Positions 1 through 7,953 are shown, counted from the first letter of the stretch. The stretch: DNA of 40,084 nt from Streptococcus mitis (GCF_009496285.1 NZ_WIJK01000021.1:1-40084); one strand, 5' to 3'. A program made the numbers and translations. The notes: generated by a model from the letters alone, not told the origin.

Positions 1-28
1 TATAATCAGGTTTTTCTTTGTGAAACAT
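1..28 (-). CDS. IS1182-like transposase, first 9 codons (partial)
   Basis: On the minus strand an ATG at 28-26 starts MFHKEKPDY, identical to the N-terminus of the complete transposase at 10989-12362. The remainder lies outside the window, so whether this copy is intact cannot be judged. Confidence 0.85.
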
Positions 29-80
29 AGGGATTACCTCACAACTCTTCTTACCTCTATTATACGACTTTACACAAAGA

Positions 81-113
81 AAAGCCCTTAGAAACTTGAC
101 TTCCAAGGACTTT
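81..113 (-). terminator. Terminator-like stem inside the left IS end
   Basis: This is the counterpart of the stem at 10904-10940 in the complete copy. On the minus strand AAAGTCCTT pairs with AAGGGCTTT (one G-U pair) across a 15-nt loop, followed by a T-rich run. It would stop transcription entering the IS from degV. Confidence 0.5.
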
Positions 114-126
114 GTCTTCAATCTGA

Positions 127-150
127 CAAGAGATGATAAGTCATCTCTTG
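127..150 (-). terminator. degV terminator hairpin, abutted by the IS
   Basis: CAAGAGATGA and TCATCTCTTG form a perfect 10-bp stem with a 4-base loop, about 10 bases after the degV stop codon. The IS end begins directly at the 3' foot of the hairpin (degV direction), so the T-tract expected there is absent. It was probably the degV intrinsic terminator before the insertion. Confidence 0.7.
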
Positions 151-159
151 TTTGATTTA

Positions 160-1005
160 TTAGTCAATTTCATATCCCATGAGGAGTCCACCTTCTTCTG
201 CATAAAAACTGCAGAGTCCAGAGGTTTGGATAATCTTGATTTCAGCCTGTGGGAATTTTTCACGTAAGAGTTCTGAGAGTTGTTGGCAGAATTTATCATT
301 ACTGCGGTGAGCCATGACGATACGCCCACCAGCGTAACCAGCCTTGATTAACTCTTCATAAGCAGCTTGGAGGGACTTCTTAGCACCACGGGCTTTTTGG
401 AGGAGTTCCAAGGTTCCAGTTTCACTTGCTTCCCCGACCATACGAATATTAAGGAGCCCAACAACTGTACCGATTAGCTTACTCAAGCGACCATTCTTAA
501 CGAGGTTATCAACCTTAGCGAGGACGAATAGTAACTTAGTTTTTTCTTGGTAGGCAGTAATAGCTTTAACCACTTCTTCAAAAGAAAGTCCTTGGTCAAT
601 CAAATCATTGATTTTCTCTACGATTAGATCAACTTCCCCACCAGCAGATAAACTATCAATGACATGAATCTGAGTATCAGGATGTTCTTCGAGATAGAGA
701 TTCTTAGCTAATTGAGCGCTGTTTTGACTACCAGAAAGAGTTCCGGTAATGGTCACTACAAAAATATGGTTTGCACCTTCGAATGCTCGCAAGTAATCAT
801 CAGGGCTAGGACAAGCTGATTTTGAAGCTTCAGAAGTTGCATACATGGTTTCCATCATTTTGTCAATATCAAGACTAGCATCGTCAATAAAGACTTGATC
901 AGCTACTTGAATGGTTAAGGGAACACTGATGAATTCAGTATCAATTGCTGGATTTGCCAGTTGACGATAATCACAACCAGAGTCAGCTACAATCTTCCAA
1001 GTCAT
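160..1005 (-). CDS. degV: DegV-family fatty-acid-binding protein (FakB type)
   Basis: A 281-residue protein that begins MTWKIVADSGCD and carries the lipid-headgroup region near residues 83-95 (VTITGTLSGSQNSA) and an AHRSND motif in the C-terminal half. DegV/FakB proteins hold one fatty acid and present it to the kinase FakA, which makes acyl-phosphate for phospholipid synthesis; they are cytosolic. FakA is not in the window. The position next to tetR-comEB-upp-clpP matches, from memory, the pneumococcal FakB1 gene (saturated fatty acids), but specificity is inferred only. A GGAG ribosome site lies a few bases before the ATG. The gene is divergent from tetR and its downstream terminator has been hit by an IS. 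Confidence 0.9.
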   Translation of the reverse strand: MTWKIVADSGCDYRQLANPAIDTEFISVPLTIQVADQVFIDDASLDIDKMMETMYATSEASKSACPSPDDYLRAFEGANHIFVVTITGTLSGSQNSAQLAKNLYLEEHPDTQIHVIDSLSAGGEVDLIVEKINDLIDQGLSFEEVVKAITAYQEKTKLLFVLAKVDNLVKNGRLSKLIGTVVGLLNIRMVGEASETGTLELLQKARGAKKSLQAAYEELIKAGYAGGRIVMAHRSNDKFCQQLSELLREKFPQAEIKIIQTSGLCSFYAEEGGLLMGYEID

Positions 1006-1034
1006 AGAAATTCTCCATCTTTATCACTTATACA

Positions 1035-1063
1035 TTGACAAAGGTTCTGTCTTTTTTTACAAT
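1035..1063 (+). promoter_or_regulatory. tetR promoter
   Basis: TTGACA at 1035-1040, a 17-base spacer and TACAAT at 1058-1063 give a near-consensus sigma-A promoter about 60 bases before tetR. A short inverted repeat (GACA, 7 bases, TGTC at 1036-1050) overlaps it and could be an operator, although it is short. Confidence 0.7.
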
Positions 1064-1067
1064 TATA
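1062..1067 (-). promoter_or_regulatory. degV -10 element (extended)
   Basis: On the minus strand TGATATAAT reads leftwards toward degV. It overlaps the tetR -10 on the other strand, so the two divergent promoters occupy the same DNA. Confidence 0.6.
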
Positions 1068-1129
1068 TCATGAAAAATCTTAAAACAAAAGTCTCGTCAC
1101 TCTGTTGTCACAAGTAGAAAGGAAGTGTT

Positions 1130-1687
1130 ATGGCCGAACGAAGAATTTCTGAAAATTCACTTGAAAATCTCAGAAAATCAAACAAAGAATCCAATTTACT
1201 GACCAGAGAAGCTATCGAAACAGCTCTTTTGCAACTTTTGGAGAAAAAGGAGTTGACAAAGATTAGCATTTCCGAATTGGTAAAACGAGCTGGTGTTTCT
1301 CGTGCCGCCTTTTATCGAAACTATGACTCCAAAGAAGAGATTTTAGAAAGCGTCTTTAAACGCAGTGTCCATAATATCATGGAGCAGCTCAGTCATTATG
1401 ATGTCAAAACAGATCTCTATCTGGTTTGGGTTCATCTCTTTCGTGAAGCCAGAAAAGAAGCCAAGGTTATTCAGCTTGCCTTGGACTACCACTTGGAAAA
1501 AATCTTTGTGCAAGCCATGCAAGAGTTTTTAGAAAAATACTATGGAAAATCAAAAGGAGTCAGCTCTTACCTGCATTCTTTTTGGAGTTCTGCCATCGTA
1601 TCAGTTTTGCTTAAATGGATCAAGGATGGAATGAAGGTTCCTGCTGAAAAAATCGCAGATTTACGCCTACCATTTTTCAAAAAATAG
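1130..1687 (+). CDS. TetR/AcrR-family transcriptional regulator
   Basis: A 185-residue protein with an N-terminal TetR helix-turn-helix around residues 45-66 (SISELVKRAGVSRAAFYRNY). The C-terminal ligand/dimerisation part is helical with no recognisable signature. It is likely a one-component repressor. It is divergent from the DegV/FakB gene with overlapping promoters and 18 bases upstream of the dCMP deaminase gene, so it may autoregulate and control degV. The ligand is unknown; a fatty acid or acyl-CoA is a guess from the neighbour alone. The AGAAAGGAAG ribosome site supports the ATG at 1130. Confidence 0.88.
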   Translation: MAERRISENSLENLRKSNKESNLLTREAIETALLQLLEKKELTKISISELVKRAGVSRAAFYRNYDSKEEILESVFKRSVHNIMEQLSHYDVKTDLYLVWVHLFREARKEAKVIQLALDYHLEKIFVQAMQEFLEKYYGKSKGVSSYLHSFWSSAIVSVLLKWIKDGMKVPAEKIADLRLPFFKK

Positions 1688-1705
1688 ATCAGAAGGAGAG
1701 AAGTT

Positions 1706-2173
1706 ATGACAGAAAAAAGACTGGCTTGGGATGAGTATTTTGCTGCTCAAGCCTTATTGATTGCCAATCGTTCAACCTGTAAACGCGCCAAGGTAGGAGC
1801 TGTTTTAGTCAAGGATAATAAGGTTATTTCAACAGGTTATAATGGCTCTGTATCAGGAACGGAGCATTGTATTGACCATGACTGTTTGGTGATTGAGGGC
1901 CACTGTGTCCGCACTCTTCATGCTGAGGTTAATGCTATTTTACAAGGAGCCGAACGTGGCGTTCCAAAAGGATTTACAGCTTACGTTACTCATTTTCCTT
2001 GTCTCAACTGCACCAAGCAATTGCTTCAGGTAGGATGTGAGCGTGTCGTTTATATTAACCAGTACCGTATGGACGACTACGCCCAGTATCTCTATCGTGA
2101 AAAAGGGACCGAGTTGACCCATTTACCACTTGAGACAGTACAAGCAGCTCTTCAAGAAGCTAACTTGATTTAA
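1706..2173 (+). CDS. comEB: dCMP deaminase (ComEB-like)
   Basis: A 155-residue cytidine/deoxycytidylate deaminase. The zinc and catalytic residues are visible as H72-A-E74 (HAEVNA) and P98-C99-x-x-C102. Extra Cys/His residues near 55-67 fit the second zinc site of dCMP deaminases. The enzyme converts dCMP to dUMP, feeding thymidylate synthesis, in the cytosol. It follows tetR by 18 bases with an AGAAGGAG ribosome site and is probably cotranscribed with it. The ComEB name comes from the Bacillus late-competence locus, but there is no comEA or comEC here, so no role in DNA uptake is implied. Confidence 0.92.
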   Translation: MTEKRLAWDEYFAAQALLIANRSTCKRAKVGAVLVKDNKVISTGYNGSVSGTEHCIDHDCLVIEGHCVRTLHAEVNAILQGAERGVPKGFTAYVTHFPCLNCTKQLLQVGCERVVYINQYRMDDYAQYLYREKGTELTHLPLETVQAALQEANLI

Positions 2174-2182
2174 AAATTAAAA

Positions 2183-2219
2183 AAAAAGATGGTTTAGAAG
2201 GATTTTTAAACCATTTTTT
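2183..2219 (+). terminator. tetR-comEB terminator
   Basis: ATGGTTTA (2189-2196) pairs with TAAACCAT (2207-2214), flanked by an A-tract upstream and a T-tract downstream. It could act in both directions. Confidence 0.75.
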
Positions 2220-2227
2220 GATATAAT
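2217..2227 (+). promoter_or_regulatory. upp extended -10 promoter
   Basis: TGATATAAT with TATAAT at 2222-2227, directly after the terminator T-tract, about 34 bases before the upp ATG. No good -35 is visible, so the TGN extension probably compensates. Confidence 0.6.
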
Positions 2228-2260
2228 AAGAAGAATAAATTGAAAGAAGGAATTCAGAAA

Positions 2261-2890
2261 ATGGGAAAACTTGAAGTCATTAATCATCCACTCATTCAAC
2301 ACAAATTGTCAATCTTGCGTCGTACAGACACTTCTACAAAAGCTTTTCGTGAGTTAGTAGATGAAATTGCTATGTTGATGGGATATGAAGTACTTCGTGA
2401 TCTTCCGCTTGAAGACGTTGAAATCGAAACACCTATCACAAAAACAGTTCAAAAACAATTGGCTGGTAAAAAATTGGCAATTGTTCCAATCTTGCGTGCA
2501 GGTATTGGGATGGTCGATGGGCTATTGAGCTTGGTTCCAGCAGCCAAAGTTGGACATATTGGTATGTACCGTGACGAAGAAACTCTTCAACCAGTAGAAT
2601 ACTTGGTAAAATTACCTGAAGATATCGACCAACGTCAAATTTTTGTGGTTGACCCTATGCTTGCAACAGGTGGTTCTGCAATCTTGGCTGTTGATTCCCT
2701 CAAAAAACGTGGAGCATCAAACATCAAATTTGTCTGCCTTGTATCTGCTCCAGAAGGTGTAAAAGCTCTTCAAGAAGCTCACCCAGATGTAGAAATCTTT
2801 ACAGCAGCTTTGGATGAACGTTTGAACGAACATGGCTATATCGTTCCAGGTCTTGGTGACGCAGGAGACCGCTTGTTCGGTACTAAATAA
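2261..2890 (+). CDS. upp: Uracil phosphoribosyltransferase
   Basis: A 209-residue cytosolic enzyme that makes UMP from uracil and PRPP in pyrimidine salvage. The PRPP-binding loop ([11 protein letters not shown], about residues 129-139) and the uracil-binding C-terminus ([17 protein letters not shown]) are intact. I chose the ATG at 2261 ([12 protein letters not shown]) over an in-frame TTG at 2240 because AAGGA at 2246-2250 is well spaced for it and family members start with this sequence. It is monocistronic, between its own promoter and a hairpin at 2905-2929, and sits just upstream of clpP. Confidence 0.96.
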   Translation: MGKLEVINHPLIQHKLSILRRTDTSTKAFRELVDEIAMLMGYEVLRDLPLEDVEIETPITKTVQKQLAGKKLAIVPILRAGIGMVDGLLSLVPAAKVGHIGMYRDEETLQPVEYLVKLPEDIDQRQIFVVDPMLATGGSAILAVDSLKKRGASNIKFVCLVSAPEGVKALQEAHPDVEIFTAALDERLNEHGYIVPGLGDAGDRLFGTK

Positions 2891-2904
2891 GATTCTAAGC
2901 ATAA

Positions 2905-2929
2905 ACTAAAACTGTTCATTGGTTTTAGT
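2905..2929 (+). terminator. Possible upp terminator hairpin
   Basis: ACTAAAAC and GTTTTAGT form a perfect 8-bp stem with a 9-base loop just after upp. There is no immediate T-tract, so it may be a weak terminator or an mRNA 3'-end stabiliser. Confidence 0.45.
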
Positions 2930-2978
2930 CTCGAAAGGAGGTTGAATTTTTGTGTCTGTTTTTAGGATAGAGCAAAGA

Positions 2979-3008
2979 TTTGACCTTTTTTGACCAAAAA
3001 GATATAAT
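2979..3008 (+). promoter_or_regulatory. clpP promoter with overlapping CtsR operator
   Basis: TTTGACC-TTT-TTTGACC (2979-2995) is a perfect reverse-strand copy of the CtsR direct repeat GGTCAAA-NNN-GGTCAAA. The first heptad contains the -35 (TTGACC, 2980-2985). After 17 bases comes TATAAT (3003-3008). CtsR bound here would block RNA polymerase and release it on heat or protein stress. Confidence 0.92.
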
Positions 3009-3062
3009 AGACCTGTATTGAGTCGTTTGACTAAGAAAAATTGAAATCAGAAGGAGAACTGA

Positions 3063-3653
3063 ATGATTCCTGTAGTTATTGAACAAACAAGTCGTGGAGA
3101 ACGTTCATATGACATTTACTCACGTCTTTTAAAAGATCGTATCATCATGTTGACTGGACCAGTCGAAGACAATATGGCCAACTCAGTTATCGCCCAATTG
3201 CTTTTCTTGGATGCCCAAGATAGTACAAAAGATATTTACCTTTATGTGAATACTCCAGGTGGTTCTGTATCAGCTGGTTTGGCAATCGTTGATACTATGA
3301 ACTTTATCAAGGCAGATGTCCAAACCATTGTTATGGGGATGGCTGCTTCAATGGGAACAATTATTGCCTCAAGTGGAGCAAAGGGCAAACGTTTCATGCT
3401 TCCGAATGCAGAATACATGATTCACCAACCGATGGGTGGTACAGGTGGTGGTACACAGCAAACCGATATGGCTATTGCTGCTGAACACTTGCTTAAAACT
3501 CGTAAGACTTTGGAGCAAATTCTTGCAGATAATTCTGGTAAATCAGTTGAGCAAATCCATGCAGATGCTGAACGTGATTACTGGATGAGCGCTCAAGAAA
3601 CACTTGAATATGGTTTCATTGATGAAATCATGGCTAATAATTCTTTGAATTAA
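3063..3653 (+). CDS. clpP: ATP-dependent Clp protease proteolytic subunit
   Basis: A 196-residue serine protease subunit of the tetradecameric Clp chamber, working with ClpX, ClpC, ClpE or ClpL. The catalytic triad is visible: S96 in GMAASMG, H121 in MIHQPMGG, and D172 in AERDYWM. Its length is normal. In streptococci ClpP degrades misfolded and regulatory proteins. AGAAGGAG precedes the ATG at suitable spacing. The perfect CtsR operator overlapping its promoter predicts heat-shock derepression. Confidence 0.97.
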   Translation: MIPVVIEQTSRGERSYDIYSRLLKDRIIMLTGPVEDNMANSVIAQLLFLDAQDSTKDIYLYVNTPGGSVSAGLAIVDTMNFIKADVQTIVMGMAASMGTIIASSGAKGKRFMLPNAEYMIHQPMGGTGGGTQQTDMAIAAEHLLKTRKTLEQILADNSGKSVEQIHADAERDYWMSAQETLEYGFIDEIMANNSLN

Positions 3654-3661
3654 TCTTTTGA

Positions 3662-3689
3662 AGCAAACTCGACTGAGTTTGCTTTTTTT
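3662..3689 (+). terminator. clpP terminator
   Basis: AGCAAACTC, loop GACT, GAGTTTGCT, then a T-tract: a 9-bp perfect stem and a canonical intrinsic terminator. Confidence 0.92.
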
Positions 3690-3697
3690 GATATAAT
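3687..3697 (+). promoter_or_regulatory. ylbG extended -10 promoter
   Basis: TTTTTGATATAAT, with TATAAT at 3692-3697 directly after the clpP terminator T-tract. This is the same terminator-to-extended-(-10) arrangement as before upp. Confidence 0.55.
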
Positions 3698-3728
3698 AGT
3701 AAGAAGATTGTTAGAAGGAAGTTGTAAT

Positions 3729-3998
3729 ATGTTTCAAAAAGAGAATCGGTCTGGTCTAATTATCTACCTATACTATAATCGTGATGCAAAAAAACTCGAT
3801 AATTATGGTGATATTTGTTACCACTCTAAAAAACACCGTTATCTGCAACTGTATGTCCCAACAGAAGAAGTGGAAGAACTGGTTAGCCGTTTAGGAAAAG
3901 AGAGATTTATCAAAAAAGTGCGACGATGTCATATCCAAGAATTGGAAACTCCCTTTGTTGGTAGTCTCTATAGAAATAGCGAAAACGTTATCATGTAA
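3729..3998 (+). CDS. ylbG: YlbG/DUF2129-family small cytosolic protein
   Basis: An 89-residue protein, rich in charged and aromatic residues, with no signal peptide or membrane segment. The family (YlbG, DUF2129) is conserved in Firmicutes without a firm function. I chose the ATG at 3729 ([11 protein letters not shown]) over an upstream in-frame start at 3708 because AGAAGGAAG (3713-3721) lies 7 bases before it. It lies between clpP and the liv operon, with its own -10 element. Confidence 0.85.
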   Translation: MFQKENRSGLIIYLYYNRDAKKLDNYGDICYHSKKHRYLQLYVPTEEVEELVSRLGKERFIKKVRRCHIQELETPFVGSLYRNSENVIM

Positions 3999-4015
3999 AA
4001 ATTAAGATAAATGTG

Positions 4016-4044
4016 TTGACAATTTTCAGATAATTCGGTATATT
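4016..4044 (+). promoter_or_regulatory. livJ promoter with CodY-like operator in the spacer
   Basis: TTGACA (4016-4021), a 17-base spacer and TATATT (4039-4044). AATTTTCAGATAATT at 4021-4035 matches the CodY consensus AATTTTCWGAAAATT at 14 of 15 positions and fills the spacer. CodY with bound branched-chain amino acids should repress this promoter. Confidence 0.85.
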
Positions 4045-4084
4045 CTTAACATGCTATTTATTTAAGAAATAAGGAGACAAAAAT

Positions 4085-5245
4085 ATGAAGAAAAAATTTG
4101 CCTTATCACTTGTAGCTCTTGCAAGTGTAGCTGTTTTAGCAGCTTGTGGAGAAGTGAAGACAGGAGCTTCAAATTCAACTGGTAACCCAGTGGATGAGAA
4201 AGTTGTTAAAATCGGTTTCAACTTTGAAGAAACTGGTGCTGTAGCATCTTACGGTACATCTGAGCAAAAGGGTGCTCAACTTGCAGTTGATGAAATCAAC
4301 GCAGCAGGTGGTATCGATGGAAAACAAATCGAAGTAGTAGACAAAGATAACAAATCTGAAACTGCTGAAGCTGCTTCAGTTTCAACAAACCTTGTTACTC
4401 AATCTAAAGTAGCAGCAATCGTAGGACCTGCAACTTCAGGTGCAACTGCAGCAGCAGTAGCAAATGCTACACAAGCTGGGGTTCCATTGATTTCTCCAAG
4501 TGCTACTCAAGATGGTTTGACAAAAGGTCAAGATTTCCTTTTCATCGGAACATTCCAAGATAGCTTCCAAGGGAAAATTATTTCTAACTATGTTACAAAC
4601 AAGTTGAACGCTAAGAAAGTTGTCTTGTATACTGATAACTCAAGCGACTACGCTAAAGGAATTGCAAAATCATTCCGTGATTCATTCTCAGGCGAAATCG
4701 TAGCAGATGAAACGTTTGTATCAGGTGACACTGACTTCCAAGCAGCTTTGACAAAAATCAAAGATAAAGACTTTGATGCAATCGTATTGCCAGGTTACTA
4801 CACAGAAGCTGGTAAGATTGTAAACCAAGCTCGTGGTATGGGAATTGATAAACCAATCATTGGTGGTGATGGATTCAACGGTGCAGAGTTTGTTCAACAA
4901 GCAACAGCCGAACGCGCATCAAATATCTACTTCATCTCAGGATTCTCAACTACTGTTGATGTATCAGATAAAGCAAAAGCCTTCCTTGAAGCTTACCGTG
5001 CAAAATACAACGAAGATCCTTCAACATTTGCAGCTCTTGCTTATGACTCAGTTTACCTTGTAGCTAACGCAGCAAAAGGTGCGAAAACTTCAGTTGATAT
5101 CAAGAACAATCTTGCTAAAACACAAAACTTTGAAGGTGTTACAGGTCAAACAAGCTTTGATGCAGATCACAACACTGTGAAAACAGCCTTCATGATGACC
5201 ATGAATAATGGTAAAGTAGAAGCGGCAGAAGTCGTAAAACCATAA
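4085..5245 (+). CDS. livJ: Branched-chain amino-acid ABC transporter, substrate-binding lipoprotein
   Basis: A 386-residue periplasmic-binding-fold protein. The N-terminus is a lipoprotein signal peptide with lipobox LAAC and lipidated Cys21. A Peripla_BP_6 (Leu/Ile/Val-binding) domain follows, with the typical region IGFNFEETGAVASYG and a VGPATSGATAA ligand-site segment. It captures Leu/Ile/Val outside the membrane and delivers them to LivHM. It heads livJHMGF, but 114 bases containing a hairpin separate it from livH, which suits a higher level of the binding protein. A ribosome site (AAGGAG) precedes the ATG. Confidence 0.95.
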   Translation: MKKKFALSLVALASVAVLAACGEVKTGASNSTGNPVDEKVVKIGFNFEETGAVASYGTSEQKGAQLAVDEINAAGGIDGKQIEVVDKDNKSETAEAASVSTNLVTQSKVAAIVGPATSGATAAAVANATQAGVPLISPSATQDGLTKGQDFLFIGTFQDSFQGKIISNYVTNKLNAKKVVLYTDNSSDYAKGIAKSFRDSFSGEIVADETFVSGDTDFQAALTKIKDKDFDAIVLPGYYTEAGKIVNQARGMGIDKPIIGGDGFNGAEFVQQATAERASNIYFISGFSTTVDVSDKAKAFLEAYRAKYNEDPSTFAALAYDSVYLVANAAKGAKTSVDIKNNLAKTQNFEGVTGQTSFDADHNTVKTAFMMTMNNGKVEAAEVVKP

Positions 5246-5253
5246 TTATAGAT

Positions 5254-5290
5254 ACAGGAAATGGGGAATGAGCTTTTACTCACTCCCTGT
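5254..5290 (+). terminator. livJ-livH intergenic hairpin (attenuator or processing site)
   Basis: GGAATGAG pairs with CTCACTCC (one mismatch), extended by ACAGG/CCTGT with a bulge. It is followed by TTCGGTGTTT, a poor T-tract. It is probably a partial terminator or RNase-resistant 3' end that raises livJ mRNA over livHMGF. Confidence 0.5.
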
Positions 5291-5359
5291 TTCGGTGTTT
5301 ATGAAAGGATTATTTTTTTATAAAAATCCTAAAAATAAAACTTAGAAAGAGTGAACCAT

Positions 5360-6229
5360 ATGCTTCAACAACTTGTCAATGGTCTAATCTTGGGGAGTGT
5401 CTATGCGCTGCTAGCCCTAGGTTATACTATGGTTTATGGAATTATCAAGCTCATTAACTTTGCCCACGGTGATATTTATATGATGGGTGCTTTCATGGGT
5501 TATTTCTTGATTAATTCCTTGCAATTAAATTTCTTTGTTGCCTTGATCTTATCGATGATCGGAACGGCAATTCTCGGTGTTATCATTGAGTTTCTTGCTT
5601 ATCGTCCATTACGTCATTCAACTCGTATTTCTGTATTGATTACAGCCATCGGGGTTTCCTTCTTACTGGAGTATGGGATGGTCTATCTGGTAGGCGCCAA
5701 TACACGTGCCTTCCCTCAAGCAATCCAAACAGTGCGTTATGACTTGGGACCAATCAGTCTAACAAATATTCAATTGTTGATTTTGACTGTCTCACTTGTT
5801 TTGATGGTTCTTCTACAACTCATCGTACAAAAAACCAAGATGGGGAAAGCTATGCGTGCTGTTTCTGTAGATAGTGATGCTGCTCAGCTTATGGGGATTA
5901 ACGTGAACCGTACAATCAGTTTCACCTTTGCATTGGGTTCAGCTCTAGCTGGTGCAGCGGGTGTCTTGATTGCGCTTTACTATAACTCTCTTGAACCATT
6001 GATGGGAATGACTCCGGGTATAAAATCATTCGTGGCTGCCGTTCTTGGTGGTATCGGAATTATCCCTGGTGCAGCTCTGGGTGGCTTTGTTATTGGTCTT
6101 TTGGAGACATTTGCTACCGCCTTTGGAATGTCAGATTTCCGTGATGCCATCGTGTATGGAATCTTGCTCTTAATCTTGATTGTTCGCCCAGCTGGTATCC
6201 TCGGTAAGAATGTGAAAGAGAAGGTGTAA
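5360..6229 (+). CDS. livH: Branched-chain amino-acid ABC transporter permease
   Basis: A 289-residue integral membrane permease of the LivH family with about eight hydrophobic segments and the signature INFAHGDIYMMGAF near the N-terminus. It forms the membrane channel with LivM. The ATG at 5360 (MLQQLVNGLILGS) is preferred over an in-frame GTG at 5351, because the AGAAAGAG ribosome site fits the ATG and the family begins this way. livM follows after 3 bases. Confidence 0.94.
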   Translation: MLQQLVNGLILGSVYALLALGYTMVYGIIKLINFAHGDIYMMGAFMGYFLINSLQLNFFVALILSMIGTAILGVIIEFLAYRPLRHSTRISVLITAIGVSFLLEYGMVYLVGANTRAFPQAIQTVRYDLGPISLTNIQLLILTVSLVLMVLLQLIVQKTKMGKAMRAVSVDSDAAQLMGINVNRTISFTFALGSALAGAAGVLIALYYNSLEPLMGMTPGIKSFVAAVLGGIGIIPGAALGGFVIGLLETFATAFGMSDFRDAIVYGILLLILIVRPAGILGKNVKEKV

Positions 6230-6232
6230 ACA

Positions 6233-7189
6233 ATGAAAGAAAATTTAAAAGTTAATATTCTATGGTTATTCCTTTTGTTGCTTGGATATGCTTTGATTAG
6301 CCTATTGGTTTCTGTAGGAGTCTTGAACCTTTTCCATATTCAGATTATTGAACAAATCGGTATCAACATTATTCTAGCAGTAGGTCTTAACCTTATCGTT
6401 GGGTTCTCTGGTCAGTTTTCACTTGGACATGCTGGATTTATGGCTATTGGTGCCTATGCAGCAGCCATTATCGGATCAAAATCTCCAACTTATGGTGCAT
6501 TCTTTGGAGCTATGTTGCTCGGTGCTATCATTGCTGGTCTGGTTGCCTTGGTCGTTGGAATTCCTACCCTACGTTTGAAAGGGGATTATCTTGCGGTTGC
6601 GACACTTGGTGTTGCTGAAATTATTCGTATCTTCATTATTAATGGTGGAAGCCTTACAAACGGTGCTGCTGGTATTTTGGGGATTCCTAACTTTACAACT
6701 TGGCAAATGGTATATTTCTTTGCTGTGATTACAACGATTGCTACTCTCAATTTCCTTCGTAGTCCTATCGGGCGTTTGACTTTATCTGTTCGTGAAGATG
6801 AGATTGCTGCTGAGTCAGTAGGGGTAAATACTACAAAAATTAAAATCATCGCTTTTGTTTTTGGTGCTGTTACTGCAAGTATCGCTGGTAGTCTTCAGTC
6901 AGGATTTATCGGATCAGTCGTACCAAAAGATTATACGTTCATCAACTCTATCAATGTATTGATTATCGTTGTATTTGGTGGTTTAGGATCCATTACAGGG
7001 GCAATTGTTGCGGCGATTGTTCTTGGAATCTTGAACATGCTCCTTCAAGACGTGGCCAGCGTTCGTATGATTATCTATGCTTTGGCCTTAGTACTCGTTA
7101 TGATCTTCAGACCAGGTGGTCTTCTTGGGACATGGGAATTGAGCCTATCACGTCTCTTTAAAAAAGGTAAGAAGGAGGGACAAAACTAA
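6233..7189 (+). CDS. livM: Branched-chain amino-acid ABC transporter permease
   Basis: A 318-residue LivM-family permease, very hydrophobic, with the characteristic segments NLIVGFSGQFSLGHAGFMA and GGLGSITGAIVAA. It partners LivH in the membrane. The end overlaps the livG start by one base (TAATG), implying translational coupling. A minus-strand ORF at 6586-6849 is a shadow. Confidence 0.95.
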   Translation: MKENLKVNILWLFLLLLGYALISLLVSVGVLNLFHIQIIEQIGINIILAVGLNLIVGFSGQFSLGHAGFMAIGAYAAAIIGSKSPTYGAFFGAMLLGAIIAGLVALVVGIPTLRLKGDYLAVATLGVAEIIRIFIINGGSLTNGAAGILGIPNFTTWQMVYFFAVITTIATLNFLRSPIGRLTLSVREDEIAAESVGVNTTKIKIIAFVFGAVTASIAGSLQSGFIGSVVPKDYTFINSINVLIIVVFGGLGSITGAIVAAIVLGILNMLLQDVASVRMIIYALALVLVMIFRPGGLLGTWELSLSRLFKKGKKEGQN

Positions 7190-7953
7190 TGGCATTACTT
7201 GAAGTAAAAAATTTAACCAAACATTTTGGTGGTCTGACAGCCGTTGGGGACGTCACTCTCGAATTGAACGAAGGTGAACTTGTTGGTTTGATTGGACCGA
7301 ATGGTGCTGGGAAAACAACCCTCTTCAACTTGTTGACAGGTGTTTATGAACCAAGCGAAGGGACAGTAACCTTGGATGGTCACTTGTTAAATGGCAAGCA
7401 ACCCTATAAAATCGCTTCTCTTGGTTTAGGGCGTACCTTCCAAAATATCCGCCTTTTTAAGGACTTGACAGTTTTGGATAACGTTCTGATTGCATTTAGT
7501 AATCATCATAAACAACATGTTTTTGCAAGTTTCTTGCGCTTACCAGCTTTTTATAAGAATGAAAAAGAATTGAAAGCTAAAGCCTTAGAATTACTAAAAA
7601 TCTTTGATTTGGATGGAGATGCTGAAACTCTAGCTAAAAATTTAGCCTATGGTCAACAACGTCGTTTGGAAATTGTTCGTGCTCTTGCTACAGAACCTAA
7701 AATCCTTTTCTTGGATGAGCCTGCAGCAGGTATGAATCCACAAGAAACTGCAGAATTGACTGAGTTGATTCGTCGCATCAAGGATGAATTCAATATTACT
7801 ATTATGCTGATTGAACATGATATGAACTTGGTTATGGAAGTTACTGAGCGTATCTATGTTCTTGAGTACGGTCGTTTGATTGCTCATGGAACACCAGATG
7901 AAATCAAGAGTAATAAACGTGTTATCGAAGCTTATCTAGGAGGTGAAGCCTAA
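7189..7953 (+). CDS. livG: Branched-chain amino-acid ABC transporter ATPase LivG
   Basis: A 254-residue ABC ATPase with Walker A GPNGAGKTT, a degenerate signature AYGQQRRLEI, Walker B ILFLDEPAAG and the switch region LIEHDM. The AYGQQR signature and the C-terminal GTPDEI...VIEAYLGG tail are typical of LivG. It powers LivHM together with LivF on the cytosolic face. It overlaps both livM and livF by one base (TAATG), so the three genes are tightly coupled. Confidence 0.95.
   Translation: MALLEVKNLTKHFGGLTAVGDVTLELNEGELVGLIGPNGAGKTTLFNLLTGVYEPSEGTVTLDGHLLNGKQPYKIASLGLGRTFQNIRLFKDLTVLDNVLIAFSNHHKQHVFASFLRLPAFYKNEKELKAKALELLKIFDLDGDAETLAKNLAYGQQRRLEIVRALATEPKILFLDEPAAGMNPQETAELTELIRRIKDEFNITIMLIEHDMNLVMEVTERIYVLEYGRLIAHGTPDEIKSNKRVIEAYLGGEA

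Larger units (their letters stand above)
1..126 (-). mobile_element. IS1182-like element, 5' end (partial, runs off window)
   Basis: The reverse complement of this stretch is nearly identical to the first ~125 bases of the complete IS copy at 10891-12440. I see two substitutions, just before the transposase start codon. The outer end is at about 126, where the match begins with TCAGATTGAAGACAAA, the left inverted repeat of the other copy. The rest of the element lies left of base 1. The two copies are inverted relative to each other with their 5' ends facing inward, so they bracket the 10.8 kb from degV to rpsR. Confidence 0.92.

Noticed and set aside
2934..2964. Tiny ORF after a perfect AAAGGAGG between upp and clpP
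   Set aside because: The start codon (TTG) would directly follow the ribosome site with no spacing, and only seven codons are open. Probably chance or a remnant.
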